DNA of 20,684 nt from Mesorhizobium sp. (GTDB lineage: Bacteria > Pseudomonadota > Alphaproteobacteria > Rhizobiales > Rhizobiaceae), in NCBI GenBank assembly GCA_019509685.1, contig JAEKLU010000229.1, positions 1 to 20,684 on the forward strand, written 5' to 3'. Made by a program: the position numbers and the translations under genes. The notes under the pieces were generated by a model. It was not told the origin of the DNA. It worked only from the letters and a program-made list of their open reading frames with translations, and did not search any database. Every line of letters begins with the position of its first letter. Position 1 is the first letter of the stretch. This document shows, in pieces, positions 1 through 9,001 of this stretch.

Positions 1-1
1 C

Positions 2-139
2 GAGGTGCGCGCCTCAAAGAGCTTCACGGCGAGCGCGCCGGTGTCGGGCAGCGGCAACGCCGCCTATGTCGGCGCGCTGGACAATGCGTTTGGCCAGGCG
101 GCGAAAGATATCGTGCGTTGGACGGATTCCGTTATCTGA
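2..139 (+). CDS. 3' end of PqiC-type ABC transport auxiliary lipoprotein (partial)
   Basis: Only the last 45 codons are in the window, open from base 2 to a TGA at 137-139. The peptide has the pattern V-x-A-S-K-S-F-T-A-S-x-P-V, then L-D-N-A-F-G-Q-A-A-K-D-I-V-R-W-T. I recognise this as the C-terminal end of the ABC-type transport auxiliary lipoprotein family (DUF330, PqiC/YmbA-like). These outer-membrane lipoproteins work with MCE-domain (MlaD/PqiB-like) proteins in lipid transport across the envelope, so MCE and ABC genes are expected just outside the left edge. The lipobox and most of the domain are not visible. The call rests on this short tail, so the family is likely but not certain. Confidence 0.65.
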   Translation, partial: EVRASKSFTASAPVSGSGNAAYVGALDNAFGQAAKDIVRWTDSVI

Positions 140-140
140 C

Positions 141-326
141 GTTAGCGCTGCCCCTCATTGCCCTGCCGGGCATTTCTCCCCGTATAGTGACGGGGAGAAA
201 GACGCTTTTCGCGTATGATTTCGCCAAATGCCAACGTTGCAGAACGGGCGCCAAGGTTGCGGCCATTTCTCTTCTCCCCGTTTACGGGGAGAAGGTGCCG
301 GCAGGCGGATGAGGGGTAGCGCCGAC
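141..326. repeat. RIME-like intergenic inverted-repeat element
   Basis: The two ends are imperfect inverted repeats of about 40 bases: 141-182 reads into 279-326 on the other strand, sharing the blocks gcgct, cccctcat, gcctgccgg and ttctccccg. Each arm also contains its own hairpin, tctccccg-tatagtga-cggggaga at 175-198 and cttctccccg-ttta-cggggagaag at 271-294. The element begins two bases after the stop codon of the lipoprotein gene and holds no credible ORF. Its layout of two large palindromes and its position in a gap resemble the Rhizobium-specific intergenic mosaic elements (RIME). Calling it RIME is by resemblance from memory, not by alignment. Confidence 0.6.
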
Positions 327-373
327 TGATGTCATCAGTGCGCTTTACGAGACAAAGCCCGTTGAGGGGCAAC

Positions 374-401
374 AAAAAAGGCGGGCCGAAGCCCGCCTTT
401 T
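374..401 (-). terminator. Intrinsic terminator of gpr
   Basis: A perfect 7-bp GC stem (ggcgggc 380-386, gcccgcc 391-397) closes a cgaa loop. On the minus strand it is followed by six U residues from the A-run 374-379. It starts 16 bases after the gpr stop codon. The other side has four T residues, so weak bidirectional use is possible and would also stop read-through from the lipoprotein gene. Confidence 0.85.
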
Positions 402-416
402 GCTTTCCCAATCCGC

Positions 417-3400
417 TCAGTGCAAGCGGCCGCTGGCGTGAGCCAGCATGGTGTAGACCTTGCCGGTGTCCGACGTCAGGTAGGTCTGCGCCATGATGTT
501 GTCGCGGTCGTTGCGCGAGACATCCTTGAGCAGCTTCTCGAAATCCTCGCAGTAGCGGTCAACCGCGGCGCGGAATTCCGTCTCGGCCTGATATTTGCGG
601 CGGATCTCGTCGAAGGTCTGCTGGCCCTTCAGCGTGTAGAGGCGGCGCGTGAACACGTCGCGCTCGCCGCCCCTATAACGGTTCCACAATTCTATCGAGG
701 CGTCGTGGTCGATGGCGCGCGCGATGTCGACGGAGAGCGAGTTGAGCGATTCCATGACATGCAGCGGCGAGCGCTGGGCAGGCGTTGCGCGCGGTGCTTC
801 GGCGGGCGTTGCCGGCCTAAGTTCTTCCTCGCGCGAGGCGTTGGTCAACAGATCGCGCACCCAGCCGCCTTGTGGCGTCTTGGCATTGGGATCGCGGCGC
901 GGCGCCTCGGCGGGACGTTCGAGATCGAGCGTGCCGCGCAGCGCCGTCTCGGCGACCGGCGCCTGCGGCGCGCGAGGCATAGGTTGCGGCTGTTGCTGCG
1001 GCTGCGGCGCCGGCGGACGACGCAGCGGCGGTTCGGCCGCACGGGCCGGCGCCTGCGGAGCCGGGCGCAGACCGCGCGGCTCGCCGGCTTCGCTGGAACC
1101 ACTGCGGCCGGATTTCGCAACGATGTCCGACAGTTCCTTCAGCGCATTGATCTGCTCGGCGACGGCACGGCGGATGGCCGAGGTCGATTCCTTGGCCTCT
1201 TCCGGCATCTCGATGACGCCCTTCTTGAGTTCAGCCCGGGTGAGGTCGAGCTCACTCTTGATGGAGCCGGCGGTGCGGCGCATCTCCTCGGTCGCATCGG
1301 CGAAGCGGCGGGTGGCCGATTCGACGACCTCCGTGATGGCCGTGCGGATCTTCTCCGCCGATTCCATCGTGCGGCCTTCCGCGTTCTGCATCGTCTGGCC
1401 GACGAGGTTCTCGAAGGAACGCATCACCCGCTCGAGGTCTTCCGACTTCTTGACCAGGCCGACGGCGAGGTCTTCCAGCGACGACTGACGCTCCAGCGTG
1501 TGCTCGAGATTGCTCTGCGCGGAGCTGAGCAAATTCGAGGCGCTAGACAAGAGGCGGCTGTGCTCGTCGAACTTGGTCGCGATCGAGGCAACCTCGCGCA
1601 GCGTCGACGACGACAGGTCGGTGAGCCGTGTCGTGTTCGAATCGACGAGGCGGGCCGAGGAGGCGAAGGTCTGCGCGGCCTTCTCCGTGGTCGTGGCGAA
1701 GCTCTGCGTCGAGCCGGCAAGCCGTTCCTCGACCTGGCCGAGGTTGACCGCAGCCTGATCGATCAGCTGGCCGAGCTGGGCGCTGGAGGTCGACATGCGG
1801 CCGATGAGGTCGGCCACGCTGTCGGAAAGCGAGGAGCGTGCACCTTCGACGGCCGAAAGCGTCTCGGCGGTGCGGCTGGCGAGCGCGTTGACGAGGCTTG
1901 CGTTTTCGCTGCGCAGCTTCTCGGTCGCCCGCTCGGTGACCTCTTCCATGCTGCGCTGCAGCTCGGATCCACCCTGGGTGAAGCGATCGACCAAGGGTCT
2001 CGCCGTCTCGTCGAGGATTTTCGCCATTTCGGCCGAGCGCGCTGCAAGCATGGTGTTGAGCTCGCGCGTGTTGGAACCGATGGTCCTCGCCGCCTCGTTG
2101 GTGCTCTGGCCGATATGCTGGCCGACCGCGGTGAAGGTCTCGGCAATGACGTTGGCGCGCGAGATCAGCTGCGCTTCGGCGCTGGAGACCTGCTCGTTGA
2201 GCTTCTGGCCCATCGTCTCGGCGGTGTAGGCGAGGCGGTTCTCGACACTCGCCACCTGGTCCTCGACACGGGCGGCGGTAGCGGCGGCGCTCGCCGACAG
2301 CCGCTCGTCGGCGCCGGCCAGCACCTGCTCGATCTCGCGGGCATGCACAGCCAGCTCCTGGCCGGTCTGGCGCGCGCGGTCGGCGACGCGCTGCTCGGTG
2401 GAGGCGAAGGCCCCGATGATGGTGTCGGCATGCTCGCCGATGGCCGAGCTGCTCGAGGCGATGCGCGCAACCAGCCGGTTGTCGGCGTCGTCGAAGATCC
2501 GGCCGATTTCGCCGGCGCGGGCCGAAAGCGCTTCCGAACCTTCCGCGATGCGCGCCATCAATTGCTGGTCGGCGCTGTCGAAGATGCGGCCGAGATCGGA
2601 GGCGCGGGCGGCCAAGGCTTCGGCCGATTCGCCGATGCGCATCGAGAGCCGCTCGTCGGCGCCTTCGAAGTTGCGCAGGATATCGCCGGCGCGGGCGGCC
2701 AGCGACTGCGCGGTTTCGACCGCGCGGGCAACGAGCTTCTGGTCGGCGGCGTCGAAGGTGTTGGCGATCTCGCCGGCGCGGCTGGCCAACTTGTCGGCGG
2801 TTTCCTCGGCGCGGGCCATAAGAGCGCTCGACGCATCGTCGGCGCGAGCCATGAGCATGTTGGACGTATCCTGGGCACGCTCGTGCAGGCGGCGGTCCGC
2901 CTGCTCGAAGGCCTGGGCGATGTCCTCGGCCCTGGCAAGCAGCGCCGCCGAGGTCTGCTCGGCACGTTCTACAATCTTGCGGTCGGCGTCGCTGAAGGCC
3001 GCGCCTGCCTGCTCGTGCAAGGTGCTGGTGACTTCCATCACCTTGTCGCGCAGGGCGCCCGCCACGAAGACGGCGGTCTTTTCCAGGACGCCGCGGACAT
3101 TGTCGACGCCGGTCGAAAGCGCGCGTTCCATGGTGCCGGCGCGTTCCTCGATGATGCCGGTCTGGCGGCTGAAGGCCTGTTCGATCTTTTCGACATCGGC
3201 GGCGATCGCGGCCGAGATGTCACCGCTTCTGGCGGCGATCTGGTCGATATGGCCGGCGACCGAACGGTCGACCTCCTTGCGCGCGTCGGTGAGCTTGACG
3301 AGATCGTCCTCGAGCGCCCGGGTCAGCATGTTGCGGCCCTCGGACAGTTTGCCGACATGGCCGGCAATGATGTCGTCGATATCCGAGCGGCTTTCAGCCA

Positions 3401-6400
3401 GCTTCTTGAGGTCGGCTTCCAGGGCGCGTGTCAGCACGTCACGGCCTTCGGCGAGCTTTTCGACCTGACCGGCGACCAGGCCGTCGATGCCGGCGCGGCT
3501 TTCGGCAAGCTTGGCGAGATCGGCTTCCAGGGCGCGTGTCAGGATGTCACGGCCTTCGGCAAGCTTTTCGACCTGACCGGTGACCAAACCGTCGATGCCG
3601 GCACGGCTCTCGGCCAGCTTGGCAAGATCCGCCTCGAGCGCGCGCTTGAGGATATCGCGGCCTTCGGCAAGCTTCTCGACCTGGCCCGAGACGAGGCCGT
3701 CGATGCTGGCGCGGCTTTCGGCCAGTTTCGCCAGATCGTCCTCCAGGGCCTTCGACAGTGCCGAGCGATTTTGCGAGAGCTGATCGGCATGCGTCTGCAT
3801 GAGGCCGCTGGCGCTCGTCAAATCGCCTTCGAGGGCGCGCGAAAGCTCGGCGCGGTGATCGGTGATCTTCTGCGAATGGTCGACGATCGCGCCCTGGATC
3901 GTGTTGAGGTCGGCCTCGAGCGCACGCTTGAGAATGTTGCGGCCTTCGGCGAGCTTCTCGACCTGACCGGCAACCAGACCGTCGATCGAGGAGCGGCTTT
4001 CGGCCAGTTTCGCCAGATCGTCTTCAAGCGACTTCGACAGCACGGAGCGTTCCTGAACCAAGCGGTCCTGATGGTCGGCAACTGCGCTGCTTACATGGCG
4101 CAAATCGTCCTGCAGGGCATTGGACAAGGCGGAGCGATTCTCGACGAGCTTGTTCTGATGCTCGTTAATGGCGCCGCTGACCGACTGCAGGTCGGCTTCC
4201 AGAGCCTTCGACAATTGGGCGCGATCCTCCAGCACCTTGTCGGAGTGTCCCGCAATGGCACCCTTGATATTGTTGAGGTCGGCTTCCAGCGCGCGCTTGA
4301 GGATATCGCGGCCTTCGGCGAGCTTCTCGACCTGGCCGGCGACCAGGCCGTCGATCGAGGCGCGGCCCTCGGCCAGTTTCGCGAGGTCGGCCTCGAGCGT
4401 CTGCGACAGCACGCTGCGATCGTCGGCGAGCTTGTTGGAATGGCTCTCGATCAAGCCGCGGATGCCGCTCAGATCATGTTCCAGCGCGCGGCTCAGTTCG
4501 CCGCGGTCCTCGGCGATCTTGGCCGAATGGGTGTCGACCAGGCCCCTGATGCCGATAATGTCGGTTTCGAGCGCCTTGGCGAGCACGGCGCGGCCCTCGG
4601 CGATCTTCTCGACCTGGTCGGCGACAAGGCCGTCGATCGAGGCGCGGCTGTCGGCGAGCTTGCCGAGATCGGCTTCCAAGGCGCGGGCAAGGATGTTGCG
4701 GCCTTCGGCCAGTTTGCCGACGTGACCAGCGACCATTTCGTCAATGATCGTACGAGCTTGGACAAGCCTGCTGGAGTCTTCGTTCAAAGCCTGGGCGAGG
4801 CGGTTGCGGCCTTCCTCCAGCTGTTCGAGATGGCCGCCCAGCGACGCGTCGATGGCGGCGCGCGACTCGTTGACCTTGCGCAAATCTTCTTCCAGCGCGC
4901 GCGAGATCAGGCCGCGACCTTCGGCCAGCTTCTGCACCTGGTTGGTGACCGCCGCATCGATCGCGGCGCGGCCCTCGGCGAATTTCGCCAGGTCCGTCTG
5001 CATGGCGGTGGCCATGCGTTCGCGGCTCTCGGAAAGCTTGCGGCTGTGGTTTTCGACGGCTTCCTCGATGCCGACGCGGGCATTGGCGAGCCGCTGGATG
5101 TCGGTATCGAAGGAGCGCGACACGACGTGCCGGGCCGCTTCCATGCGGCCGGCGAAATCGGTGGCGCGGGCTTCGAGCATGGACGAGGTCGACGAGATGA
5201 TGTCGGCCATATCGGCGCCGATCTGCGTCTTGCCCTGGTCGATCATCGACGACAGATGGTCCTTGCTCTCGGCGAAGGTGTGAGCGATCTCGCGGGCACG
5301 TTCGACCAGCGTCTCATTGATCTGGCGGGCGCGGGCTTCCAGCGCGGCATTCAGCTTCTGGGTGCCGGTGTCGAGCGCCTCGGCGCGGGTCTGGAACTCG
5401 CTGATCAGCGCCTGGCCGCGCTCGGCCAGCGTGCGCTCGATGCCGTTGAGGCTTGCCTCGAACTCGGAATTCAACGTGCGCGCCGCGCCGCCGAGCAGCG
5501 AAACCATGCCGTGGGTGCGATCGTCGAGCAGATCGGTCAGCGAACGGGTGAGGCCGTCGGTGGTGTCGGTGAGCTTGGCGATGCGGGTGTCGAGCAGGCT
5601 GGCGAAGGCCTCGCCGGAGGTCGAAAGCCGATCGGTGATGTTGTCGAGGCGCGATTCCACGGAATCGAAGATCGACGTCGAGCTTTCGTTGATGCGATCG
5701 ATCAGCGTGTCGCCGGAATTGTTGATCGTCATCGACAGCTTGGTCGAGGCGTTGAGGATCGAATCGCGGATGATGTCGCTGGCCGCGCCGATCTCGTCGC
5801 GCAACGTTTCGTGAGCGCTGGAGATGGAGGCGCGCACGCGCTCGGCATGGCTGACGACCGCTTCGCGTTCGCTGCCCAGACCGTCGACCAGCGAGCGGAT
5901 GCGGGATTCGTTTTCCGAATAGGAGCGTTCGATCTGGCTGACTTCGCTGTGGACAAGCGTTTCGAGCTCGACCGCGCGCGCCAAAGTGCGCTCGATGCCT
6001 TCGCCCATGGCCGCCACTTCGCGGCGAACGGCCTGGCCGATCATCATGACGCGGTCCTGGGCAAGGTTTTCCGGCTCTGCCAGGCGGAAGGCGACCTCGG
6101 TCATCGATTGCGCGGCGAGGCGCATTTCCTGCGCGCGCCGGATCATGGCGGCAAAGGCCCAGAACAGGATGACCGGAACGATTGCGGCGACCGCAAGCCC
6201 GATGAGCTCGGGGCGGGCGAAGAACTGGTCGAAAGTGCGGATCTTCCAGATGCCGGGGCCGAACAAGAGGTTGGCCAGGCCGCCGGCGCCGGCGATCCAG
6301 GCCAGCGAAACAAACGCGATCACCCAGTAGATGGTGCTCGATGCACGGCGGTTGAGGCTGTGCAGCAGCGTCTTATAATCCTTCTGGCGGTCGTCATTGG

Positions 6401-6710
6401 CGGGCGCAAAGCCGGCCGGCGGCGCGAAGCTGGTCGCCTGGGCATTGCGCGACTCGACCGGACGCAGTTCGGCCGGCTTGGCCGCGGGCGCCTTGGGAGG
6501 CTGGGGCTGCGCCGCCGGCTCTGCCTTCTGGCTGCGGCCTTCGCGCGCCAGTTCGTCCGCCGCCGCCGAAATCTGAGCCTCGAGATCTTCCATCGACGCC
6601 GCCATGTCGAGGCCGCCGTCGTCGCCGTTGAGGTCAAGGTCGAGCGCCTTTTCCAGCTCCGCGGCTACGTCATTCTCGAGAGATTTCGTCGTCGTTGGTT
6701 TCTTAGCCAT
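417..6710 (-). CDS. gpr: Growth Pole Ring-like giant coiled-coil membrane protein (GPR/RgsE family)
   Basis: This is a 2097-residue protein. Residues 1-110 are acidic, then Pro/Ala-rich and probably disordered. Two membrane segments lie at about 126-150 and 166-188. Almost everything from about 200 to 1850 is predicted helical and rich in Ala, Glu, Arg and Leu. It includes 36- and 29-residue repeats with cores K-L-A-E-S-R-A-S-I-D-G-L-V and L-A-E-G-R-D-I-L-K-R-A-L-E. A Pro/Gln-rich linker lies at about 1880-1930, followed by a compact conserved C-terminal region of roughly 150 residues. Automatic annotation often calls such proteins kinesin-like or apolipoprotein-like. Size, N-terminal membrane anchor and repeats fit Agrobacterium GPR (about 2115 residues), which forms a ring at the growing pole and is needed for polar growth and normal shape; RgsE is the Sinorhizobium counterpart. 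The gene is monocistronic, with its own terminator at 374-401. The identification is from family knowledge and architecture. The start is the ATG at 6710, which follows weak CAGGG and AAGG motifs. Confidence 0.78.
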   Translation of the reverse strand: MAKKPTTTKSLENDVAAELEKALDLDLNGDDGGLDMAASMEDLEAQISAAADELAREGRSQKAEPAAQPQPPKAPAAKPAELRPVESRNAQATSFAPPAGFAPANDDRQKDYKTLLHSLNRRASSTIYWVIAFVSLAWIAGAGGLANLLFGPGIWKIRTFDQFFARPELIGLAVAAIVPVILFWAFAAMIRRAQEMRLAAQSMTEVAFRLAEPENLAQDRVMMIGQAVRREVAAMGEGIERTLARAVELETLVHSEVSQIERSYSENESRIRSLVDGLGSEREAVVSHAERVRASISSAHETLRDEIGAASDIIRDSILNASTKLSMTINNSGDTLIDRINESSTSIFDSVESRLDNITDRLSTSGEAFASLLDTRIAKLTDTTDGLTRSLTDLLDDRTHGMVSLLGGAARTLNSEFEASLNGIERTLAERGQALISEFQTRAEALDTGTQKLNAALEARARQINETLVERAREIAHTFAESKDHLSSMIDQGKTQIGADMADIISSTSSMLEARATDFAGRMEAARHVVSRSFDTDIQRLANARVGIEEAVENHSRKLSESRERMATAMQTDLAKFAEGRAAIDAAVTNQVQKLAEGRGLISRALEEDLRKVNESRAAIDASLGGHLEQLEEGRNRLAQALNEDSSRLVQARTIIDEMVAGHVGKLAEGRNILARALEADLGKLADSRASIDGLVADQVEKIAEGRAVLAKALETDIIGIRGLVDTHSAKIAEDRGELSRALEHDLSGIRGLIESHSNKLADDRSVLSQTLEADLAKLAEGRASIDGLVAGQVEKLAEGRDILKRALEADLNNIKGAIAGHSDKVLEDRAQLSKALEADLQSVSGAINEHQNKLVENRSALSNALQDDLRHVSSAVADHQDRLVQERSVLSKSLEDDLAKLAESRSSIDGLVAGQVEKLAEGRNILKRALEADLNTIQGAIVDHSQKITDHRAELSRALEGDLTSASGLMQTHADQLSQNRSALSKALEDDLAKLAESRASIDGLVSGQVEKLAEGRDILKRALEADLAKLAESRAGIDGLVTGQVEKLAEGRDILTRALEADLAKLAESRAGIDGLVAGQVEKLAEGRDVLTRALEADLKKLAESRSDIDDIIAGHVGKLSEGRNMLTRALEDDLVKLTDARKEVDRSVAGHIDQIAARSGDISAAIAADVEKIEQAFSRQTGIIEERAGTMERALSTGVDNVRGVLEKTAVFVAGALRDKVMEVTSTLHEQAGAAFSDADRKIVERAEQTSAALLARAEDIAQAFEQADRRLHERAQDTSNMLMARADDASSALMARAEETADKLASRAGEIANTFDAADQKLVARAVETAQSLAARAGDILRNFEGADERLSMRIGESAEALAARASDLGRIFDSADQQLMARIAEGSEALSARAGEIGRIFDDADNRLVARIASSSSAIGEHADTIIGAFASTEQRVADRARQTGQELAVHAREIEQVLAGADERLSASAAATAARVEDQVASVENRLAYTAETMGQKLNEQVSSAEAQLISRANVIAETFTAVGQHIGQSTNEAARTIGSNTRELNTMLAARSAEMAKILDETARPLVDRFTQGGSELQRSMEEVTERATEKLRSENASLVNALASRTAETLSAVEGARSSLSDSVADLIGRMSTSSAQLGQLIDQAAVNLGQVEERLAGSTQSFATTTEKAAQTFASSARLVDSNTTRLTDLSSSTLREVASIATKFDEHSRLLSSASNLLSSAQSNLEHTLERQSSLEDLAVGLVKKSEDLERVMRSFENLVGQTMQNAEGRTMESAEKIRTAITEVVESATRRFADATEEMRRTAGSIKSELDLTRAELKKGVIEMPEEAKESTSAIRRAVAEQINALKELSDIVAKSGRSGSSEAGEPRGLRPAPQAPARAAEPPLRRPPAPQPQQQPQPMPRAPQAPVAETALRGTLDLERPAEAPRRDPNAKTPQGGWVRDLLTNASREEELRPATPAEAPRATPAQRSPLHVMESLNSLSVDIARAIDHDASIELWNRYRGGERDVFTRRLYTLKGQQTFDEIRRKYQAETEFRAAVDRYCEDFEKLLKDVSRNDRDNIMAQTYLTSDTGKVYTMLAHASGRLH
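2481..2828 (-). repeat. 87-bp (29-residue) tandem repeat array inside gpr
   Basis: The marker gtcggcg recurs at 2481, 2568, 2655 and 2742, exactly 87 bases apart. In the protein this is a run of 29-residue units at about 1295-1410, each starting A-D-x-x-L and containing an A-R-A-G/S-D/E-I/L core. The neighbouring stretch to the right spaces the same marker by 153 bases (51 residues), which equals one unit plus two 11-residue steps of the type M-A-R-A-D-D-A-S-S-A-L. The units are diverged, so this is an old protein repeat and not a recent DNA duplication. Confidence 0.75.
3313..3744 (-). repeat. 108-bp (36-residue) tandem repeat array inside gpr
   Basis: Four units in register, each 108 bases long, start at 3313, 3421, 3529 and 3637 (protein residues about 990-1133). 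By eye, the units at 3421 and 3529 differ at about 13 of 108 positions, so they are close copies. Further single copies of the same unit occur near 3918, 4287 and 4579, separated by 29-residue units. The coded unit contains K-L-A-E-S-R-A-x-I-D-G-L-V-x-G-Q-V-E followed by K-L-A-E-G-R-D-I-L. Confidence 0.8.
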
Positions 6711-7005
6711 GCCTTCGCTACCCTGTACTAGCTGCCGCGGGACTTATGATTTTGGCCTGATTCTGGCCCGATTCTGGCTTGTCTATCCCGCGCAGGAGGC
6801 TGAAAAATGGACCTTCGTATCGTAATGACACACAGGGGTAAAGAAAACATGCATTCGGGCCGATACGTAAAACTTTAAATATAAGGTTAACGCAGGCGTG
6901 ATGCGCTTGCCTCCGTGACAACATTTTTCCGCGCCAATCGTTAACCCGATGGCGACCGGAATCGCCTATTTTCTTGGGCTGTCTGCCCGCTTGATGGAGT
7001 TTCTA
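6711..7005. other. Divergent intergenic region between gpr and the HPt gene
   Basis: About 295 bases carry no convincing gene. An AT-rich island at about 6861-6890 stands out in this GC-rich DNA and probably holds the promoter of one or both flanking genes. It contains TTAA-N8-TTAAC at 6875-6891, and another TTAACC lies at 6941-6946. A short direct repeat of gattctggc lies at 6758-6778. I could not place convincing -35/-10 pairs on either strand. Confidence 0.4.
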
Positions 7006-7380
7006 GTGCGTATGCGTGGCGAAGTTGGTGTTGCGTTTTCCATGCCCGGTGGCGATACATCCGGGACGGTCGGGGCTCGGCCGGTCGATCTTGCCCATCT
7101 GGCACGCCAGACGATGGGCGACCGCGAACTCGAAAGGGAGGTGCTGGCGATGTTCGTGCACCAGTCGCTTTCGGTGCGCGATCAAATCGTCGATGCCGAC
7201 GCCCGGCAAAGAGTGCTTCTTGCGCATGGCCTGAAGGGGTCGGCGCGCGGCATCGGCGCCTTTGCCGTGGCCGACTGCGCGGCGATCATCGAAAGGCAGC
7301 CGGACGACACCCGCGCGTTGAAGAAGCTCAGCACGCTGATCGAGGAAGTGCGCGACTTCATCGCCGGCATCAATCGCTAG
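7006..7380 (+). CDS. HPt-domain histidine phosphotransfer protein
   Basis: This is a small protein of about 124 residues with one histidine-containing phosphotransfer domain. The key motif is A-H-G-L-K-G-S-A-R-G-I-G-A, with the expected phospho-accepting His at codon 7225-7227 (residue 74 from this start). It is followed by the usual helix with A-V-A-D-C-A-A-I-I-E. HPt proteins pass phosphate between receiver domains in multistep phosphorelays, and no kinase or receiver gene is visible nearby, so partners are unknown. I chose the GTG at 7006 because GGAG (6996-6999) lies 6 bases upstream. The reading frame is open back to an ATG at 6949, but that extension is hydrophobic, unlike an HPt N-terminus, and has no Shine-Dalgarno sequence. 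ATG 7012 is also possible. Confidence 0.8.
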   Translation: MRMRGEVGVAFSMPGGDTSGTVGARPVDLAHLARQTMGDRELEREVLAMFVHQSLSVRDQIVDADARQRVLLAHGLKGSARGIGAFAVADCAAIIERQPDDTRALKKLSTLIEEVRDFIAGINR

Positions 7381-7426
7381 CCTATCTTCCGAAAAAACGT
7401 CATTTCGTGGCGCTTTCGCGCCGCAG

Positions 7427-7454
7427 TTGACTTGTCGGGTGGAGTGATTATCTC
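7427..7454 (+). promoter_or_regulatory. Putative sigma-70 promoter of the ferredoxin-FNR genes
   Basis: TTGACT (7427-7432) is separated by 16 bases from TATCTC (7449-7454), 22 bases upstream of the ferredoxin ATG. The -35 is good and the -10 is mediocre. A small GC hairpin, ggcgc-tttc-gcgcc at 7409-7422, precedes it but lacks a T-run. Confidence 0.4.
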
Positions 7455-7476
7455 CGCTGCGACTCTCAGGTGACCA

Positions 7477-7797
7477 ATGACAAAGCTGACTTACATCGTC
7501 CATGACGGGACCCAGTTCGACGTCGATGCCGAAAATGGCTCGACCGTCATGGAAAACGCGATCCGCAACGCGGTTCCCGGTATCGAGGCCGAATGCGGTG
7601 GCGCCTGCGCCTGCGCGACCTGCCATGTCTATGTCGACGAAGCCTGGACGGCCGAAGTCGGCGAGCCGGAAGCGATGGAGGAGGACATGCTGGATTTCGC
7701 CTATGACGTCCGGCCGAATTCGCGCCTGTCCTGCCAGATCAAGGTCCGCGACGCGCTGGATGGGCTGGTCGTGCGGGTGCCTGAGCGTCAGGGCTAA
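7477..7797 (+). CDS. Adrenodoxin-type [2Fe-2S] ferredoxin
   Basis: A 106-residue soluble electron carrier. The cluster ligands are visible as C40-x5-C46-x2-C49 and C86, the spacing of vertebrate-adrenodoxin, Rhodobacter FdVI and Isc-type ferredoxins. There is an extra Cys at 44. The N-terminal beta sheet (M-T-K-L-T-Y-I-V) and the acidic helix ([11 protein letters not shown]) also fit this family. Such ferredoxins feed cytochrome P450s or iron-sulfur assembly. The next gene codes for a ferredoxin-NADP reductase, so this protein is probably its electron acceptor. No isc or hsc genes lie nearby. The start follows CAGGTGA, 3-8 bases upstream. Confidence 0.9.
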   Translation: MTKLTYIVHDGTQFDVDAENGSTVMENAIRNAVPGIEAECGGACACATCHVYVDEAWTAEVGEPEAMEEDMLDFAYDVRPNSRLSCQIKVRDALDGLVVRVPERQG

Positions 7798-7821
7798 GGC
7801 GCACTTTCCAATTTCTTTTGA

Positions 7822-8922
<1,101 letters not shown>

Positions 8923-8924
8923 GA

Positions 8925-8989
8925 TGTGTTGATAGTCAGGTGAGGCCCGCCTGCGAACGGCAGCTCGGCCTGACCTGAATCTCAACACA
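8925..8989. terminator. Long imperfect hairpin between convergent genes
   Basis: The arms tgtgttga (8925-8932) and tcaacaca (8982-8989) pair perfectly. The stem continues through tcagg/cctga and gaggcc/ggcctg-like blocks with a few mismatches to a loop near 8950-8963. It sits 3 bases after the FNR stop and 13 bases before the stop of the convergent exporter gene. That position fits a shared bidirectional terminator, but neither side has a T-run, so it may instead be a generic extragenic palindrome. Confidence 0.5.
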
Positions 8990-9001
8990 CCTCGGAGAGG
9001 T

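Noticed and set aside
2400..5000. The regularly spaced repeats as a possible CRISPR array
   Set aside because: The repeats are multiples of three, contiguous, diverged and in frame with a coiled-coil protein. There are no short identical repeats with unique spacers, and no cas genes.
420..6731. A 2103-codon open frame antisense to nearly the whole gpr gene
   Set aside because: The product is Gly/Ala/Arg/Asp-rich without domains, and it mirrors the codon periodicity of gpr. In GC-rich genes with few T-starting codons the antisense frame often stays open. There is no ribosome site or promoter for it.
6758..6779. The short direct repeat gattctggc upstream of gpr as an operator
   Set aside because: Only two copies, no dyad, and no promoter nearby to anchor it.
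6949..7005. An upstream start of the HPt gene at 6949
   Set aside because: There is no Shine-Dalgarno sequence, and the added residues are hydrophobic and unlike an HPt N-terminus. The GTG at 7006 has GGAG 6 bases upstream. Not fully excluded.
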